DNA of 64,000 bases from Paragonimus westermani (lineage: Eukaryota > Platyhelminthes > Trematoda > Plagiorchiida > Troglotrematidae): the NCBI GenBank assembly GCA_008508345.1, contig QNGE01002644.1, positions 1 to 64,000 of the forward strand. The letters are read 5' to 3'. This document shows positions 44,580-53,579 of the stretch, piece after piece (within the stretch, counting starts at the first letter, position 1; every line of letters starts with the position of its first letter). Position numbers and translations under genes: made by a program. The notes below the pieces were generated by a model. The model was given only the letters and a program-made list of their open reading frames with translations. It was not told where the DNA came from and did no database searches.

Positions 44580-45380
44580 GTTCATGATCAACCATGGTTC
44601 CTGAGAAACGAGCTAAGTCGGAATGGGCATAATGGAAATGTGATGAGGAGTTCACCAATACTGCAGTTTATATTTTGTGATGAGAAGCTAGTTGCATGTG
44701 CGAACAAACTTCCAGTAGTTTACCCACTGCGCAACAGGCAGTCTTCGAAGAATGCAGTGCTAGGCGATAAAATGACGAACTCGCGTTGACTCCTGGCTTA
44801 ATGTCATATTACCTAAAAGACGATAAATGCGTACGGAGATTCCGATCGACCTCGAGAAGTCAGCTTTTCCACTCGGCACATTATACAGGATGAGTGAGAG
44901 ACGGATATCCAAACAAACGATATCCAGATCCTTGCCCGGCTAAGTCGTCCGACGTTCTGACTGCGGGATTGTGCTATTTCAGTTTTCAAGGCCCTTCTGT
45001 GACACTGCTACAGGAAGCAAAAGGAGCGAAGTCATGCTGCACCCCTAGAAGTAGTTATAAATACTGGCAGCAGCCCATAAATGGCATGCCGACGATGTTC
45101 ATTCCAGTTCAGTCGTGCCCACTCACACACCCCAGAACATAAATCGTCATTTTTATGCATACTAACTCGCAGTCGTAAGGCCTCACAAGCATGATGAGGC
45201 CGATCTATTAGTTTGCCGGATATAGCCTGTACCAAATTTACTCACATATGTCAAGCCTCTGTGAAACGGAGGCTCACAACAAAGCAAAGTAACCTCTGAA
45301 AATTGTGCTGGCACACTAGAGGTAGTATTGTGGTCTCTCTGTCGCGGTTAAGCACCCAACAACTTAACAACCACTTCGGG
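44580..45380. other. No recognisable gene
   Basis: About 800 bp behind the 3' LTR. Two overlapping frames of 80-130 codons, one of which begins inside the LTR. Nothing recognised. Confidence 0.35.
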
Positions 45381-45385
45381 AAGTT

Positions 45386-46164
45386 TCAAACGATCAGAAG
45401 GTTTGAAAATGAGAGAAAAGGGATGTTGGGAAAGGTAGTGGAATGAGACGGAGTGTGGTGCTTGACAGGAGCGATATTCTGTGGAATTGCAGCTGTTTCA
45501 GGAAAAGGGCGGGAGGCTACTTCATTATATACTGCCCCAGCATCCCGTTTCAAATGAGTGGCGTTTCTATATATTGGAGGCGTCACTGACTGTGTATTCA
45601 CAAACCCAAGTGCTCCCCCTAGATACTCTAGATAATCAGAGGGTCCATCTGGAGTGATGCTTGCTTGAACCATTTCGTCCATTACAGCCGCTGACCTAGA
45701 CCACAAGAAAAGATGCTTAGTGATCAATCTTAAAAAAACAGGAATAATACAATGTGATTGGGTTTGGGTGGTTTCCTGAATGGAGAAGTTTCAGCCAATC
45801 AGAACTCACGCACAAGCTACTGCAGACGGAATTATGGTCAGTGGGCGCCAGCCAATCGAAAACGACAATCATCTACCGCATTGAATTTGTTTGTGAGAAC
45901 TGGTATTCAAAGCTACTAATCTGAGCGCCACTCCGATTTGAGCAAACGACCTACTTGAGGAAAGATCGTGTAGACGTACCAACTATTGGACCACCAGAAT
46001 TTAAAACGCTTCTTGCACAAAAGTAATCAGTCACCGCTTTTTCTGCATACATATGTTGTTTTCTAACAAATTCGGAGTGCATAATGTCGCCAAGGCTACC
46101 GCTGCTCTGGTTATCTCGTTTGAGTAGGTCAGTACATGGCAAATACCACTTTTTTCACCGCACT
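45386..46164 (-). CDS. Candidate host gene fragment: two phase-compatible exon-like blocks
   Basis: Minus strand. Block 1 (46164-46035) follows a TTTAG and ends at GCG|GTGACT; its open frame contains GEKSGICHVLTYSNEITRAA and ends CMQKK. Block 2 (45695-45386) follows a pyrimidine-rich stretch ending in TCTAG and runs to a TGA; it reads SAAVMDEMVQASITPDG, then SDYLEYLGG, PPIYRNATHLK and VYNEVASRP. The two blocks join in phase (two bases left, one base taken). Three tyrosine motifs (YLEYL, IYRN, YNEV) in a proline-rich tail would suit a cytoplasmic tail of a signalling protein, but no function can be assigned. No transposon match comes to mind. The model is unproven. Confidence 0.3.
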
Positions 46165-46169
46165 CTAAA

Positions 46170-47063
46170 CATAGAGTTACATTTTTACAGGGGTAGCATA
46201 TTTGGAATGGTGACCAAAAATATGGCATCGAGTAACATAATTAGGCAGATAATTTGCATCCGTTTGTTAACTTGGTTCTATGAGCCTAGTTACAGGAAGT
46301 CGGACAGCTATGTGAACCAGAATATATCGTGAGATTTGTGCCAACAGTAGAGGTGTGGTGTAGATTCTAGGTGTACCCAGATTTTAGTTTCCTTCCAGTA
46401 AACAACTAAACAGGTGCATCTAAATGTTACCGGCTGATATGTACATTTAATTCAGACGGTTCTACAAGCGAACAACAATGAGCACTGAATAATCACTAAG
46501 TGGAACAAACAAAGTAAAAATCAACATAATTGATATCAAACTTCTAGCTTGTAGTCAGTGTGGTCAACGTACATAGAACAAGTTCCTTTGGAGTAAAGAC
46601 GTGCGAGGTGACAGCCACGATGAACACAATACAGGAGTTGGAGAAGTGAGATGGATAGCTTCCAGGTAATGCGACTTTACAAAGGATACATGCACAAAAA
46701 TAAAAGGGCAAGGAATATAGACTTGCACAAACATTACTCACCGATGGGACGATATTTTTCTCTTTAGTTCCAAATTATTATTGGCAATCATCATTCAGTG
46801 GCATCTCAGGTTTCTCCCACGTTACTTCGTACACGTGACCACAAGTGACCTCATGGTAAACAAAACTGCTCACTTGGAAGTATGTGGTTATGCAAGCCGT
46901 ATACTTGATAACATGTGGAGGCATATCTGCACGGTTGGCGGCATCCGATTCGGATTAGCCTGTCACAGTGACCGAAGCCAAAGGACGCCTGCGCTTATAT
47001 ATCACTGCAACTGGCTTGCGCTGCACCAATTGCAGTTCCACCAACACACCACATATCCAGTGT
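46170..47063. other. No recognisable gene; ends at an N
   Basis: Short frames only. On the minus strand a textbook donor, CATCG|GTGAGT, lies near 46740, which may belong to the same candidate host gene. The stretch ends at the single N at 47064, beyond which an unrelated repeated block starts. Confidence 0.35.
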
Positions 47064-47064
47064 N
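47064..47064. other. Single N: sequence join 1
   Basis: The base n interrupts the sequence exactly where the repeated block (identical to 55065 onwards) begins. It most likely marks a scaffold join of unknown true length. Confidence 0.85.
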
Positions 47065-47670
47065 CGCCGAAATGTGAACGGTGCCCCGGATAGGCCAAAC
47101 GGCATGCGCTTGAACTGATACTGTTTTACGCCTACCGTGAACGCAGTCTTCTCACGATCCGTGGGTTTAATTGGCACTTGCCAGTATCCGGAGCGTAAGT
47201 CCAAAACTGTGAACAACTTCGCCTGCCGTAGCTTATCAAGAATATCAGCGACGGACAGTATTGGTACGACTGTATTCTGTGTTACCTCATCCAGCCGTCT
47301 AAAATCCACACGAAAGCGGTACTTCCCGTTGGACTTTTTCACCAGGAGAACAGGCGAGTTGTACTGACTTTTGGCTTCTTCGATAACATCCTCGCTCAGC
47401 ATGTTCTGTATTTATCTATTCAATTCCTCCTCGAGATGAACCGGCATCCTGCGGGGTCCGTGAGGTCGAAATGTTCCGGTTGTTGGTATTTCATGGGCAA
47501 TCCAGTTGCAAAACCCGTACGGATCATCGTCAGTCGTAAATACTTCCGTGTATTTCTCGACCGTGGACTGGAGCACGGAGGCTGTGCAACTGGGGGTTTT
47601 AACCTTGCGTACTTGGTTGACGCTATCCTTTCGCTGTCACATGAGCGTCAGGGAGCCATACTTGGTTGAT
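47065..47670 (-). pseudogene. Gypsy A reverse transcriptase N-terminal half, copy 1 (cut by the N)
   Basis: A linker with TGTFRPHGPRRMPVHLEEELNR (47440-47510) leads, past a TAA, into MLSEDVIEEAKSQYNSPVLLVKKSNGKYRF, VDFRRLDEVTQNTVVP, TVLDLRSGYWQVPI and FKRMPFGLSGAPFTF. These are RT motifs of fingers and palm, with motif A (LDLRSGYWQVP) intact. The frame is the same as that of the protease. The domain ends at the N at 47064; in copy 2 three more RT residues follow before foreign sequence starts at about 55050. YxDD and the rest are absent in all copies. Confidence 0.8.
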
Positions 47671-47723
47671 AACTTCTTGAGCTTCAAGTCAATCACGGCA
47701 TCTGTTAAAGCGAGGAAATCGGC

Positions 47724-48085
47724 TCAAAATATCGTTTGCCTGGTTTCTGGGGACACAATGAAACGGTGCTTCACGATATGGCCGCCGATACGTAACCCAC
47801 ATTCTTTCACACCGTCAACCAGTGGACTATGACCTCCAACCGTCCTGATCATCATGGATGTCGGTTCTAGATTTTGCTTCTCGGCACCAGCAATCAACGG
47901 AATAGCTGCCTCTGTATCGACTAAACACTGTTCTACCTCTCCATCATCTTCAACCCTCGTATGTACGGCCCTCTTCTCAATCGCTCCCATTACTAGCTGA
48001 CCCGCCCAGCAAAAAGAACAATCACGAAACACTTTATTTTTAGACCTCTGAGACCGCCGGATTGGGCAATCCTTCTTCCAATGTC
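47724..48085 (-). pseudogene. Gypsy A protease, copy 1, DTG changed to DTE
   Basis: In the -1 frame relative to Gag. After the zinc knuckle comes a second cysteine pair (DCSFC), then EVEQCLVDTEAAIPLIAG with DTE where the retropepsin has DTG, then the flap-like IRTVGGHSP and the end RQTIF followed by TGA, where other elements have TILGADF; the codons behind the stop continue ADFLALTDAVIDL. So the enzyme is disabled by one substitution and one stop, while the frame is still intact. About 120 residues, close to the normal length. Confidence 0.65.
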
Positions 48086-48814
48086 TTTTTTTCCACAGAT
48101 GAAACAGCCTCCTGGTTGATAATTCTTCCGTACTGCTGTTCTCAGGGCAGCTACATCTGCTGCGAGTTGCTCCATTGTCTTCTGCATTACCTCCAGTGTC
48201 TTCTTGCCCGTATTGCTGTTTGCATCCACTGAGGCCATGGACATAACTGCCAACTCCCGCGTCACATTCGCCAGCTCGTCAAGGTCCATCGGCCGGGCGA
48301 CATGAGCGATGCGGACTTGATCGCGAACTGCCTTCGGGAGACCTTCAATAAACTGCTCCGTTAACAACCGTCGTCGTGATTCTTGATCCAATCCTGGCAG
48401 ATCCCTGTCCAGCAAACCTTGCAGAGTGGCGGCAAACACGGACGGGTCCGCTCCTTGTCCAAGGCTGGCTGCTTTGAACCGCCGCATGGCCTCCTGGCGG
48501 TCGGCCGGGCTGTCAAACGCAGCCAACAGCATCTCCTTCGCAGCGACCCACTCCGTCTTCGCAGAGCCTCTTTGCGCTGCGTTAAGCATCGCCTTCGCCC
48601 TGCCCTTCACCAGCGTCCGCAAGGCAGACAGCTTCCCACGGTCGGTCTTGACTCCGACCACTTCGGCCGCGTCCTCCAAGTCCTCCAGGAACGTCCGGAC
48701 TTCTCCATCTCTGAACGGCTGTGGCCAGGGTATCCTGGAATTCTCTCGATTAAACTTGAAGCAACCAGCAACACAGACCTTATCTCGATATATAGAAAAG
48801 GTTATCTTCGCCAT
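47993..48814 (-). CDS. Gypsy A Gag, copy 1, with A7 slippery site in the zinc knuckle
   Basis: 273 codons from ATG at 48814. The first 170 residues are a capsid-like domain (FRDGEVRTFLEDLEDAAEVV, DSPADRQEAMRRFKAASLGQG, LLTEQFIEGLPKAVRDQV), then a coiled-coil-like stretch (KTLEVMQKTMEQLAADVAAL). At residues 235-240 the zinc knuckle starts with CFICGKK but then leaves it. At 48086-48092 the codons GGA AAA AAA carry an A-AAA-AAA heptamer in the phase needed for -1 slippage; the -1 frame completes CX2CX4HX4C and enters the protease. Start chosen by position and family length. The frame has no stop, unlike nearly all others in the window. Confidence 0.75.
   Translation of the reverse strand: MAKITFSIYRDKVCVAGCFKFNRENSRIPWPQPFRDGEVRTFLEDLEDAAEVVGVKTDRGKLSALRTLVKGRAKAMLNAAQRGSAKTEWVAAKEMLLAAFDSPADRQEAMRRFKAASLGQGADPSVFAATLQGLLDRDLPGLDQESRRRLLTEQFIEGLPKAVRDQVRIAHVARPMDLDELANVTRELAVMSMASVDANSNTGKKTLEVMQKTMEQLAADVAALRTAVRKNYQPGGCFICGKKDIGRRIAQSGGLRGLKIKCFVIVLFAGRVS
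48086..48092 (-). promoter_or_regulatory. Possible -1 ribosomal frameshift site (A AAA AAA), copy 1
   Basis: Seven A on the minus strand, with the Gag codons AAA AAA in the phase X XXY YYZ. The -1 frame from here is open into the protease frame at 48032 and shares its phase. A single-base loss in the A run by mutation or sequencing would look the same. Confidence 0.45.
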
Positions 48815-48879
48815 CGTAATTTGCTTGGTGAGCAGAAAAGAGATTAATTGTTTTTTGGGGTATTTCCAATGGTTTCCAA

Positions 48880-49126
48880 TGGTTTTGGCTAGTGACCGTG
48901 ATTATTTTACGCGAACGACTTCAGAGTCTGGCGCATCATCATCTCGGTCGATGATACAGGGTGATATATTGTGAACGTTCTCACACAGCACTTATACACT
49001 GTTCCGATAGTCTCTTCTTGCGCGTCGTGTTCGGGGTTTGTCGTGTTGTCCGTGAATGTCGCCCGTGGGCAATACACTACTTGTGAGCAGTATACTACTC
49101 ACAACGAAACTGCTTGTCATACAACA
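48880..49126 (-). repeat. Gypsy A LTR (probable), copy 1
   Basis: On the minus strand AAAAGGGGGAGCAG (a polypurine tract) is followed by TGTTGTATGACAAGCAG, a plausible LTR start. A near-palindromic stretch GTGAGTAGTATACTGCTCAC lies about 25-45 bases inside. The 3' border is not marked; it is set before the Gag leader. Because an integrase tail lies in front and Gag behind, this one LTR seems to serve two element copies. Confidence 0.55.
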
Positions 49127-49271
49127 CTGCTCCCCCTTTTGAGGTTCTTTGGTTCCTTTGCATCTGTTGACGAATCCGCTCCGATCGACGCAGTGTTTCC
49201 TCCCGGATTATTCATCTTCTGGTTCGTCGCACCGGCATCTCGTGTCACGTTGCCAACTCACTGGCATGCAC

Positions 49272-49485
49272 TCATTTTGTCTCGCCATCCTTCTTGATCG
49301 TGTATACTGGGCCCCGTCTGGATATTATCAAATACGGACCTTTCCATTTAGGCAGAAGTTTTCTTGATCCTGGCCCGCTGGCACCTGTGTTCCAATGATC
49401 TCGATACTTCACCCGTTCTCCTAGGTTGAACATTCTAGTCTTGCCGAACCGTTGCCTTGCGAACTGATCCGGTGACGGAATTTCT
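49272..49485 (-). pseudogene. Gypsy A integrase C-terminal tail
   Basis: Minus-strand residues RFGKTRMFNLGERVKY, then KLLPKWKGPYLIISRRGPVYTIKK, are the chromodomain-less GPY/F tail of a Ty3/Gypsy integrase, with the GPY motif intact. The frame runs to a stop at 49272. Upstream of about 49485 the same frame turns into foreign sequence: another frame there continues RNase H of element B (IVHRSAK, then HVDFISR). So the tail is cut off from its catalytic core by a fusion point. Confidence 0.75.
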
Positions 49486-50810
49486 GGATATGAAATCAAC
49501 ATGGGGATTTGTTTTTGCACTACGGTGAACAATTGTGTGATTGCAGGTGCTAAGAGCAACACTTCAGCGTTGCACCATGGCAGCAGATGACTCCTAGCGA
49601 TTTGCTGGGATGATATGGGAATTCTAAGGATTCATGATCTGTAGCATTAGTGAATGGCAGACCGAAAAGACACTTATGCATCTTTTAACAGCTCACTATA
49701 CTCCAAGGGCTTTAAGTTGGATCTGATAATGCCCACGTTTGGCTTTAGACAGTCGACATGAAATGCACATAACGGGTCCCCCACACTGTTCAAGAACCGA
49801 ACCTACTCCAGTGGGAGAAGCAGTGGTAATTACAGCTGAATGACCTTTGACAGAGAACGGTTTCAAAACAGCAGTAGTTTGAAGATGACGGAGTGAAGTA
49901 CGAAACGTTTTCTCGTGGTTGGTGGACCAAGAAACATTGTTGGTGTATAACAGACCAAACAAAGAAGTAGCACATTGAGCGAAGTTCAGAATCAAACGTG
50001 AGCAGTACTAGAGTGCACCCAAAACATAACGGGGCTGATGAAGGTTAGTCAGCGACGGTGCGTTCACTAGTGGGGCTAAGCGTTGCAAATCTGGTTTGAA
50101 GCCATAGCTGTCAACAGAGTTACCAAGACGTGAGGGAGAAGAATCTGAAAAGCTACACCTTTTTGGTCTAATGGCCACACCGGAGTCTCAACAGAGAAAG
50201 AAAACGATAACCATGGTAAGCTTATCAGGGGCATGAACAATGGCATCATCTTGATAGGTTTCTATACCATCTAAGTCTTTAGTAATTGTATTCGAGACAT
50301 CCTGGAATACAGCTAGCGGAACGTTTAAACCGAAAGAGAGAAAATTGTATCAATACAGACCGAACGGCGCGGTAACCACAGCCAAATTGCTTAATACTTC
50401 ATCAGTTGGTATTTTTAGGTTATCATTCTTTAAATCGATTTTTGAAAAGACCTTAGCACCTGACGAACGATACAGTGCATCCTCTTGTTCCTCTGTTGTG
50501 CAGGTACGTTGTAGTAAGTGCGTATCCAACGTTAACTTATATACACCACAAACTCTCGGTGTAATCAGCTTTTAATGGTGTCACTATTGGAGTCGCCCAG
50601 TATGCCGAGTCAACAGGTGTTATTGCCACTTTGTCACACATGGATTGCAATTCTTTGCACACAGGTTCTCGCAAACCAAATGGAGTGATTCGCCTCTTAA
50701 GAAAGACTGGGTCTGGAGGAGCTTCAAGTTTCACCTTTGTTATTCGTATTCCCCCTGTAGCCTTAGAGCAGTCCATTATAAGTTGTTTAATGTCAACGTC
50801 CTTCACTGGT
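49485..50810 (-). pseudogene. Gypsy B reverse transcriptase and RNase H
   Basis: RT starts with KLEAPPDPVFLKRRITPFGLREPV, then ELQSMCDKVAITPVDSAYWATPIVTPLKAD (50560-50720). The active site reads YQDD at 50245-50256 and is intact, followed by HAPDKL. LGALQY-like and NFAQCA text near 49975-50030 and FRTSLRHLQTTAVLKPFSVKGHSAVIT lead to RNase H: ASPTGVGSVLEQCGGPVMCISCRLSKAKRGHYQIQLKALGV (49700-49830), SSAAMVQR and IVHRSAK..PHVDFISR near 49490-49580. Many frame changes. The continuous match across 49553 shows that copy 1 is uninterrupted there. Confidence 0.7.
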
Positions 50811-51319
50811 GTCAGTAGAGGAATGTCAGAATGTGGCAGTTGTAAAACATTAAGTCCAAGAATAGACAGACCTGCACTTCAAACTAGGAATTGACAATCA
50901 ATGAGGCTAGTATCGGGTAAATTTACTGATACGGTGCAGCAGCCTAAAAAAGGCAGTGAATAACCATTAACACCAAGTATGTTAATGTGATACTCGAAAT
51001 TAGGGACTTCGAATAGCCCTAGAAACCGTACTTGAATCGAAACCTCCCACGCAAGTAATAAGGAGAAGACCTGGTACTGGTAGCGGTAAGCAATTGTTAT
51101 TCATGAATTGAGACGCCGAAATTATTGATGTACAACAGTATTAGAGAAATCACAGCCTGTCATTAGCTGATCTCAATAGCACATGCAACATCATGAACTG
51201 TACGTTAATTGGTGGAATACGGAACAGATGAATTGACGAATAACGGAAGGCACAACAGTGAGACCGTCCGTCCAATCCTGATGTTGTATTTTTAACGCGA
51301 TATTTGGATTGGCCGTTTG

Positions 51320-51568
51320 TCAGATCTTTTGTTGTGTCGGGGTTTGGATAGTCGGTGAATTGAGATTTCCACCACAGTTGACTAGTGTGGACTGCAGAAC
51401 AGCCTCAGGATAAAATACATCTTGGCCTGAGTGCGATACTGTTGACTTAACACTACCGGTGTCAACAATAAAATCGTGACTTCTGCCAGAGGCAGACACT
51501 AATTGTTTCAAAACAGTAGAAGTGTTTCGATGCAAAATAGACAGAGAAAGAGAGAGTAGATATGTCAT
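51320..51568 (-). pseudogene. Gypsy B protease, copy 1
   Basis: An 82-codon frame with HDFIVDTGSVKSTVS at residues 31-45: the catalytic DTGS is intact. The next conserved residues follow the Mag-like pattern. The frame ends at 51320, next to the border (51318/51319) between the part of this unit that is repeated and the part that is not. The second half of the protease is not readable. Confidence 0.7.
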
Positions 51569-51599
51569 CAGTCACTGGTTGCAGGTTCTAGTTGGAGTT

Positions 51600-52374
51600 T
51601 GGACCTTCATACTGAATGGATAGGACACTTTGCCACAGCTGAAGCACTTTGCTTATCTTTGTGGTCAAGAATACCGAGAATGATCGAGTCCACATGAATC
51701 GCATTCCCCAAATTGTTGTCGAATTGATTTCGGATTACTTCCTTTAGAAGGTTGAACAAATGCTTTCGGCACACGGAAATCAGTGCGCGGTTTGAATATG
51801 TTATCTTGTCTCGGCCTTGGATTATTGTCTTTGGACTAATTGCACAGAACAACCTCAGTATTCTTCGTCAACTCTTCTACATCATCATACTGTTCATATA
51901 ATTTGTGAATAATATGAAACCTCTGATCGTGATGCAAGAGAAGTTTCTGTTGTAACTCTGGCATGGTAATACCAGCAATCAATTGATTACGTAGCTGATC
52001 TCCTAACTGGATACCGAATTCACACTTAGCTGCTTGTGTTTGCAGTTGTACGACGAAATCACGTACCGATTGAGATTCTGACCGGATTAGCACACTGAAC
52101 TTGGCTCTTTCAAACGCCACAGAACTGACCGGTTTGAAGTGTTGAAGTAGTATTATCTTTAACGCCGGATAAGCACTATTGATTGGTGACTCCGGGAAAG
52201 CCAAGTTTTGACAAGTGCATAAGCTTCTGTGCCAGTAAAATGTAGGACGAAAGCAACTTTCTTTTTCTCATCCAAATCAGACTTTGTGAGGCACTGAATG
52301 TCAAACCTCTCCGAATAATCTTCCACTTCTCGAACATTTGATATAGTAGATAATTGTTCCAGTTTAGTGACCAT
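51600..52374 (-). pseudogene. Gypsy B Gag, copy 1
   Basis: Starts with MVTKLEQLSTISNVREVEDYSERFD, then shifts frame near 52200 to AYPALKIILLQHFKPVSSVAFERAKF, ESQSVRDFVVQLQTQAAKCEFG and DQLRNQLIAGI, a typical Gypsy capsid. Behind 51720 a third frame shows two zinc knuckles: CDSCGLDHSRYS and KCFSCGK, each missing its last cysteine or histidine. The ATG at 52374 lies shortly behind a likely LTR end and is probably the true start. At least two frameshifts. Confidence 0.7.
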
Positions 52375-52411
52375 TGTAAATAGTGCGAAAGTGCTACGCC
52401 AAATGTTGTAA

Positions 52412-53560
52412 TTAGAACTGAACTAAATAGGATAAGGACCGAATGTATAGGAAGTGCAAGACACTAATAAGCACAATAACACAGAACGTATATTGTAGAA
52501 TCGTATGTGGTTACTCGTACCGGATATTAGCATAATAAAACAATTGTATAATAAAAGAAGACAAGGCATATCAGTCATGTTCATCACAGTAGCTATCTTA
52601 ACTTATCATCATACTTACTTTAGCCTCCCATCGAGGTTGTAGATATCCGGTTAAATAGCTTGGATTGGATGTGACCTACTCTCCCTTCATTCATTCGGTT
52701 TTTTATTTGGTCGACCTTTAACACTCAACATTTTCACGTTTGCGCTCGCGTCAAGACGGGTTTCAATACACAATTAAATTACATTTGAATTACCCTTACT
52801 AACCTGCACTGGTTCAACTTATAAAGCATACGGATCTTTAGCAAAGCTGGATGAGCTCCGAGTATACCACTACGTTTGCCAAACCCTGGAACAGTCAGCG
52901 TAACCACCCCAGTCGTCAAGAAAAGCGCATAACCTAGTAGAATAATCTCTGGATTGAAGTCTAATAACTGGTAGGAAGTGGCCTTCCAGGTAATCGTTGT
53001 TTCTTCAACTCCATCTCTAGGCATGAGTCACTGTTTCCAGCAATCACAAGATCAGCAGTCTCACTGTCCTTGCCCGGTGAGTTATTTTAGCGTGTAACTG
53101 CACTAAATTAACGATTTCCAAAGTTTACTCAACAAATACCAGACGCGGAATAAGCATAGCTGAGGAAGATCAAACATATGAGGCAATCACAGTAGGTCGC
53201 GACCAGCACTAAACTACACTGATACACCGAAGCAGCTAGAGGAGTTGAGGATGCGACCGTTGAGCGCTCGAGCAAGCCGGAAGTGTTTGTAGAATCATTG
53301 GCGCGCATATGCCAACAAACATGCAAGCAAACAAACCGGATCGCACACAGCAAGCGGACGGTAGGCAAAGATCATTACGATCTTGTGTACAATGTGAACT
53401 AGGATTTTGGAGAGAATTGTACACATCGTACAGTAGGCAGACCGGGCTATCTCCAGATCACTAAGTTATACCCTGGGCGGAGTTGTACTTGAACACGTAA
53501 TCCACACGCTCTTGCTCAAGAAACTGCTTTGAAGTCTGACTATATGTTGTGTAAATTATA
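52412..53560 (-). other. Probable LTR/leader region of Gypsy B; no gene
   Basis: No coding sense. The stretch lies in front of the Gag of element B. Part of it (53270-53400) recurs at 38383-38520 on the other strand, as an LTR would. The LTR borders could not be fixed. Confidence 0.35.
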
Positions 53561-53579
53561 CGCACCGGAAGGGGAATTC

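Larger units (their letters stand above)
47065..49485 (-). mobile_element. Ty3/Gypsy element A, copy 1 (minus strand): integrase tail, LTR, Gag, protease, RT start
   Basis: Reading from 49485 down: integrase C-terminal tail, polypurine tract (about 49127-49140), LTR start TGTTGTATGAC at 49126, Gag (48814), protease, and RT to the N at 47064. So the end of one element copy and the start of the next share one LTR. From the A7 slippery site at 48086-48092 to the RT the same -1 frame is kept over about 1 kb with only three stops, so this element is much younger than the others in the window. RNase H and most of the integrase are missing. Confidence 0.78.
47065..49552. repeat. Repeated block R-A, copy 1 (offset 8000 to copy 2)
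   Basis: Base for base the same as 55065-57552 wherever I compared, and the first 923 bp recur at 63078-64000. It contains, on the minus strand, an integrase tail, LTR, Gag, protease and RT start of one Gypsy element. It forms both ends of the contig 47065-57552. Confidence 0.9.
49485..52412 (-). mobile_element. Ty3/Gypsy element B (minus strand): Gag, protease, RT, RNase H
   Basis: In order on the minus strand: Gag (52374-51836), double zinc knuckles (about 51720-51610), protease (51568-51320), RT (50806 to about 50000) and RNase H (49995 to about 49485). The reading is related to the Mag-like group. Integrase is missing: at about 49485 the sequence switches to the integrase tail of element A. 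In front of Gag, ACATTTGGCG at about 52400-52412 could be the LTR end and primer-binding site. The part 49554-51318 is found only in copy 1. Confidence 0.72.

Noticed and set aside
45756..45856. Promoter defined by three CCAAT-type motifs
   Set aside because: Five-base motifs occur often by chance and no TATA box or start site could be tied to them; mentioned only in support of the exon candidate.
46740..46750. Third and fourth exon of the candidate host gene upstream of 46164
   Set aside because: The GTGAGT donor near 46740 is good, but joining the following block to the exon candidate at 46164 creates a stop, so no consistent model resulted.
48426..48974. 182-codon and 154-codon plus-strand frames over Gypsy A Gag (also at 56383-56974)
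   Set aside because: Antisense shadows of the well supported Gag frame.
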